Assembly (NCBI GenBank): GCA_000697335.1
Contig: JNEM01006239.1
Span: 1 to 10,878, forward strand
Reading direction: 5' to 3'
Length of the DNA: 10,878 nucleotides
From: Conidiobolus incongruus B7586
Taxonomy: Eukaryota; Entomophthoromycota; Entomophthoromycetes; Entomophthorales; Conidiobolaceae
This document shows positions 7,154-10,878 of this stretch, piece by piece. Made by a program: the position numbers and the translations under genes. The notes under the pieces were generated by a model. That model was not told where the DNA came from. It made no database searches and was given only the letters and a program-made list of their open reading frames with translations. Position 1 is the first letter of the stretch, and every line of letters begins with the position of its first letter.

Positions 7154-8131
7154 TTCATGATCGCTATAAGTTTTAAAATACATAATTTTATTACCATCTG
7201 AACAAATTAATATGAACATTTAATATCTAAGATAATTTGACTATACTTGATTGTATTGTCACAATTAAAAAAATTTAGAATTAAACTTTATTGCTTAACA
7301 TATTACCATCAAATTTAACCTCATTTGTAATTTTTTTAATTCTTGTTGAATTGGCATATTTGAAGAGGATATAATTGGTAGAGGATTTGAGGGAAATCGG
7401 AATTTAATGAATTTTTTAATTTCGGTTTTAATCATTAAAACCCAATTTGAATTAACTGCTGGGCTTTGAAATTTAATAACGAATTTTAATGTGCATATAA
7501 TAAAATGAATGAAACTTAGATATATTAAATACATTATTTTTCGATTCCATTATTGATTTTTAAAATAATTTTACAATAGTAAATATATATCGGTTTCCAT
7601 AGTAGTGTAAATACCTAATTTAATAGAGATATTTTATTTTATGTGACATTGAAGTAATACATTATATTTACATTAACAATTAAGCATAATGCTTTATTTT
7701 GAACATTGAATTACAAAAATAGATATTTTTGTTCATGAAAAATTATATATCCATGTAATCAACAAATTTCATATTTATCAAATAATAATTATTCATTCAC
7801 TAAGGATATCCTAATGTTAAGTTAAAAATTTCCGCCTTTGGTAAATATTCTTATATTCATACATACTCTAAATTTTTTTTGAATTTATAAAATCAATAAT
7901 ATTTTCAAATGAAATTAGGTATTAATATAGATATAGTAGCTTGGTTTGATTCAAAAAATAATTTGACATTAATAGAAATATTACTAATGTAATATATTAA
8001 AAAATTAGATATTGTATTTAATTTTTCGTATATTTTATAATTCTCTTATAGAATTTTCGTTTTTCAAATTTTAACTATCACAAAAATTAACCAGTAAAAT
8101 AAATATAAATTATTATCAGTAATGTGGCAAA
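7154..8131. other. AT-rich region upstream of gene C
   Basis: No gene is supported. A minus-strand open stretch of 79 codons at 7295-7534 has a slightly less random middle (around 7335-7480, with IKTEIKKFIKF and PIQQELKKLQ). It lacks homology that I recognise, family promoter elements and a signal peptide. I treat it as chance or as an old unidentifiable relic. Confidence 0.5.
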
Positions 8132-8276
8132 ATTATATCAATTTGGAATACATAAGTTGGAAAAATCCCAATCCAAAAAGACACTATCTTAATGTATGTA
8201 TATGATTCACTATTTACATATCAGCGCCCAACAGTGTTGATGTTGGAATGATTTTTCCCATTTAATTGATATAATA
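8132..8276. repeat. Imperfect inverted repeat, arms about 45-54 nt
   Basis: The left arm (8132-8185) and right arm (8233-8276) are reverse complements with gaps. The outer 12 bp match exactly (attatatcaatt at 8132-8143 and aattgatataat at 8264-8275). The inner parts share ggaaaaatc, tccaa and acact, with an extra stretch of roughly a dozen bases in the left arm. The spacer of about 47 nt includes cagcgcccaaca, less AT-rich than the surroundings. It could be a small non-autonomous transposon (MITE-like), a hairpin RNA, or an old LTR fragment, since tgttgg/ccaaca words occur. None of these is proven. Confidence 0.55.
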
Positions 8277-8639
8277 AATTTGATAAATTATAAGGATTAC
8301 ATAGAATGATTAATGTTATCATGTGATGATATTCTTGAGTAATTGTTATTTTTTTCATGCATTTTACACAGATGCTATTATATTTGTTATATTTGAATTT
8401 TAATTATTGATCTAATTTCAAATCAAAATGGTTGTCATATTTCAATTTATCTTGATGTTTTTTTTGAATTCTTGGTTACTTTATATTTGTGATATAGCTG
8501 ACATTTACTAATATTGACTTTTATGTAAATATATTGAAATTTATATATTAAATATTTTATCAGATACATTGTAAATTAATTTTATAATTATCAAAATTTT
8601 AATCAACTTTTTCAAAATAGTTTAGTATATTTAATGTTA

Positions 8640-9010
8640 TTTTAATATTAACAAGAATTCAGAATGCCGTGTTGATATTTAAACTAAACAAGGAGATTTA
8701 GTGAATTCCAGGTAACTATTAGGAAGAGAGGGAGTTTATTGGTTTAAGGCATATAGCTGGGAGGACTCGGATCAAGCTCTTATGTCCCAGGATAGCTCCT
8801 ATTCCGGGTTTTATATTAAGTGAATTTTGCAAGAGGAATTATGAAATTTTCCAGTGCGTTGTATCATTAATCAATCAAACAATTAAGTTGAAGTAGATGA
8901 TTTTGCTAGGGAGGAATGACCCTTAAATTATGTTGTTGTAAGTATATTTAGTAGGTGAGGAGTCTCTTGAATTGGAACTATTATTTTGCAAAGTTTTGAA
9001 AGGAATTCCT
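8640..9010 (+). other. Unidentified coding-like island, probably a gene relic
   Basis: This stretch is visibly richer in G and C than its flanks. A stop-free run of 57 codons on the plus strand (8723-8893) has no ATG start and reads like protein (for example LRHIAGRTRIKLLCPRIAPI). The same frame looks protein-like again further on (VGEESLELELLF, about 8957-8992) after stops. I do not recognise a family. It could be an exon remnant of a host gene or part of an old mobile element. The boundaries are approximate. Confidence 0.35.
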
Positions 9011-10140
9011 AAAATTGACCAAATGAAAATATTATAAATTTCAATATTATTGAATTACTAGAGTCAAGTTAAATATTCATTTTTTACTAAAAATCTTTGA
9101 ATATTGATTGAAAAAATATGATAGAGAATTTAAATAAATATTCTAAGTTCGAAAAATAATTTATTTTGTTAATATCCAATAATTTAAAGTACACGAGTCT
9201 ATTCTTGAGAGTTATTTTTAATATAAGATCTCATGGTAAAAATTTTATATAAAAATATTATCATCAATAATTTTTATATCAATTATTATGAAAATTAAGT
9301 TTAAAGTTTGTTAATATAATAGCTAGACTAAATTGCATATTTCTAACCAACCTTTCATTTCATTTTTTCTTTATAGTACTAATCAAAATTATATTTCCAA
9401 AAAGTTATTATTATCAAGGAATTATTTGTTTGTTTTATTAAAATTGATACGAAATATTTTATTAGAATGAGATCTGGAGAATATTTTTAAATTTATGAAA
9501 AATATACGTATTTATTATTCAATCTCATTGTAACAATATAACCATTTTTCAATTGAACTAAATCTTGATAAAAATAATAAAAATATATTCATAATTTGGA
9601 TTTTTATATAATGAAATTTTTTAACATTAAATTCAAATATATTTCATCATATATTGTTAAAAAAATTAAATAATTAAAAACAAGGTTTATCTTTATTTCC
9701 TTATTAATTTTTTTTGTTTTTTAATAAATATTTTGTTATAAACAATTTCTAATTTTTAATTATTAAATTTTGAAATATTATATATATCAACTAATAAAAA
9801 TAAATTATAAAAATCATTTATATATTCTGAGTTCTTTCTCTAAATGATTGAATCTTCTTCTTTGTAGATATAAAGGAAGCTAAACTTATTACTATTTATT
9901 TTTTAACTAGAACTTAATAAATAACTTAATAATGCTTAAAACTTTATTGGTATAAAAATAATTAATATATTTCTAATTGATATATATGTATTGTACTATT
10001 ATATAAATTAATAAATTAATTAATAATTAATTAAGCTGATAATTATAGTGCTTAATAGAATAATTATTTGAATTAGTTATAAACTCATATACACTAATAA
10101 TTTAATTTTTCAATTAAAATATTAAAATAAGTTATATATC
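9011..10140. other. Very AT-rich region without a recognisable gene
   Basis: This stretch has dense stops in all frames, many A/T homopolymers and TTAATTAA-type words, and nothing gene-like. Its right part may hold the 3' non-coding end and terminal repeat of the element relic that follows, but no clear terminal repeat or target duplication was found by eye. Confidence 0.5.
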
Positions 10141-10878
10141 TTTTAAATTATGTTAAGCTTTAAACATAACTTTATTCTTTTTATTTCTAACAAAAATATA
10201 AGTAATGGTGTTTTCAATTAACTTAAGTGGTTCTTAAGTAGTTTCTTTAATTAGATAGCTTAATTCCTTAACCAAATAATATAACTTATTATATCTAAGC
10301 TTTTAGTTTAAAATTTCATCAATATAATATTCTTTTTCTCTTTTATTATTGATGATTAATAATTTAAGATCTTCATAATTTTAATCTAAAAACTAATTTT
10401 TAAGATGATAATATGGTTTTAGAAAAGTTATATAGATTATTAAGTTGATATTAAAAGTTGTTAATAGTTTTAATTAATAGTTATTGATTCTCAAACCTAT
10501 TTTCTTTATTTTAAATAGATTAACATAATATGGGATATGTTTTTTGTTTATATTTTCTTTAAATTTTTAGTCGATTATTAGTAGTTTAGATGTATTTAAT
10601 ACGATAAGATTATCAAATTTATATAATAATGAATTTTCATAATATTTCTAATAATACTTTTCATTATATATTTATTTCTATAAGGTTGAGTTTATTATAA
10701 TCTTATAAATTATCTTAAATTTTTTTAATTTCTTAAGAGTAGATTTATTCACTAGAATATTTAGAATTAAGCTAATTAATAAAATATGATACAAATTTAG
10801 TAATTTATTTAAATTAATTATTAAAAGCGATTTGTAAATAAAGTAAATAATAGTTTTAATTATTATAATTAATATTAA
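10141..10878 (-). mobile_element. Decayed Ty3/gypsy chromovirus relic (integrase C-terminus with chromodomain), continuing past the window
   Basis: At about 10200-10345, minus strand, one frame shows the conserved landmarks of an integrase-linked chromodomain in order and with the usual spacing: DEIL (10320-10309), then YYLVK (10281-10267), then EPL (10233-10225), followed by LIEN. Chromoviruses, a Ty3/gypsy branch common in fungi, carry such a domain at the C-terminal end of pol. By orientation, integrase core and reverse transcriptase would lie to the right, outside the window, and the 3' LTR to the left of about 10140. The copy is broken in several places and extremely AT-rich, so it is an old fossil. 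An RIP-like or other C-to-T mutation history would fit but was not measured. The left boundary is a guess. Confidence 0.6.

Noticed and set aside
7295-7534. 79-codon minus-strand open frame with a slightly protein-like middle
   Set aside because: It begins in a hydrophobic AT-driven run and lacks homology that I recognise. It could be an old relic but cannot be supported as a gene.
8227-8247. Junction of two LTR ends (ccaaca ... tgttgg)
   Set aside because: The words fit LTR termini, but no opposite end, target duplication, primer-binding site or second copy could be shown, so only the inverted repeat is reported.
8757-8790. Small hairpin (ctggga ... tcccag) or tRNA-like element
   Set aside because: The stem is six base pairs with a loop of about 22 nt, and no tRNA arms or internal promoter boxes were found.

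Overview
The window is about 10.9 kb of very AT-rich eukaryotic DNA, most likely from a fungus. The pointers are intronless secreted-protein genes with short MKFSTVILAAFALG-type signal peptides, TATA boxes about 90-115 nt upstream of the start codons, CCAAT-type upstream elements and a decayed chromovirus-like (Ty3/gypsy) fragment. The exact lineage cannot be read from the sequence. The standard genetic code fits.

The main content is a tandem array of three related genes, all on the minus strand, encoding secreted collagen-like (Gly-X-Y) proteins. Gene A (1-1592) is intact as far as visible, but its 3' end lies outside the window. Copy B (about 2935-3455) is a pseudogene that still has a recognisable signal peptide, N-terminal domain and promoter. 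Gene C (5226-6938) is complete at 570 codons. All three share the N-terminus: a signal peptide, then a D-K-x-[LI]-x-x-x-I-D-x-x-T motif. In A and C a short amphipathic helix follows, then a Tyr-Pro-[Ile/Val]-Pro hinge and long Gly-X-Y tracts. The tracts are of two kinds: Pro-free Asn/Ser/Thr triplets, and a hexapeptide pattern Gly-Lys-Pro-Gly-X-Asn. They are built from in-frame tandem DNA repeats: 243 and 315 bp in A; 90, 108 and 54/63 bp in C. Several copies are identical, which points to recent expansion or homogenisation. The promoters of A and C share TATA, TTGCCTAA and CCAAT elements at nearly the same distances from the start codons, which suggests co-regulation.

The rest is AT-rich intergenic sequence (about 1811-2934, 3684-5137 and 7154-10140) with no supported gene. 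Two items stand out in it: an imperfect inverted repeat at 8132-8276, and a less AT-rich, coding-like but unidentified island at about 8640-9010. At the right edge (about 10141-10878, continuing outside) is a heavily decayed minus-strand relic with a chromodomain-like segment, best explained as the integrase C-terminus of a Ty3/gypsy chromovirus.

The candidate for something new is the family of lineage-specific, cysteine-free, repeat-variable secreted collagen-like proteins with regularly spaced breaks in the Gly-X-Y pattern. Their function is unknown; a surface, matrix or adhesive role is inference.
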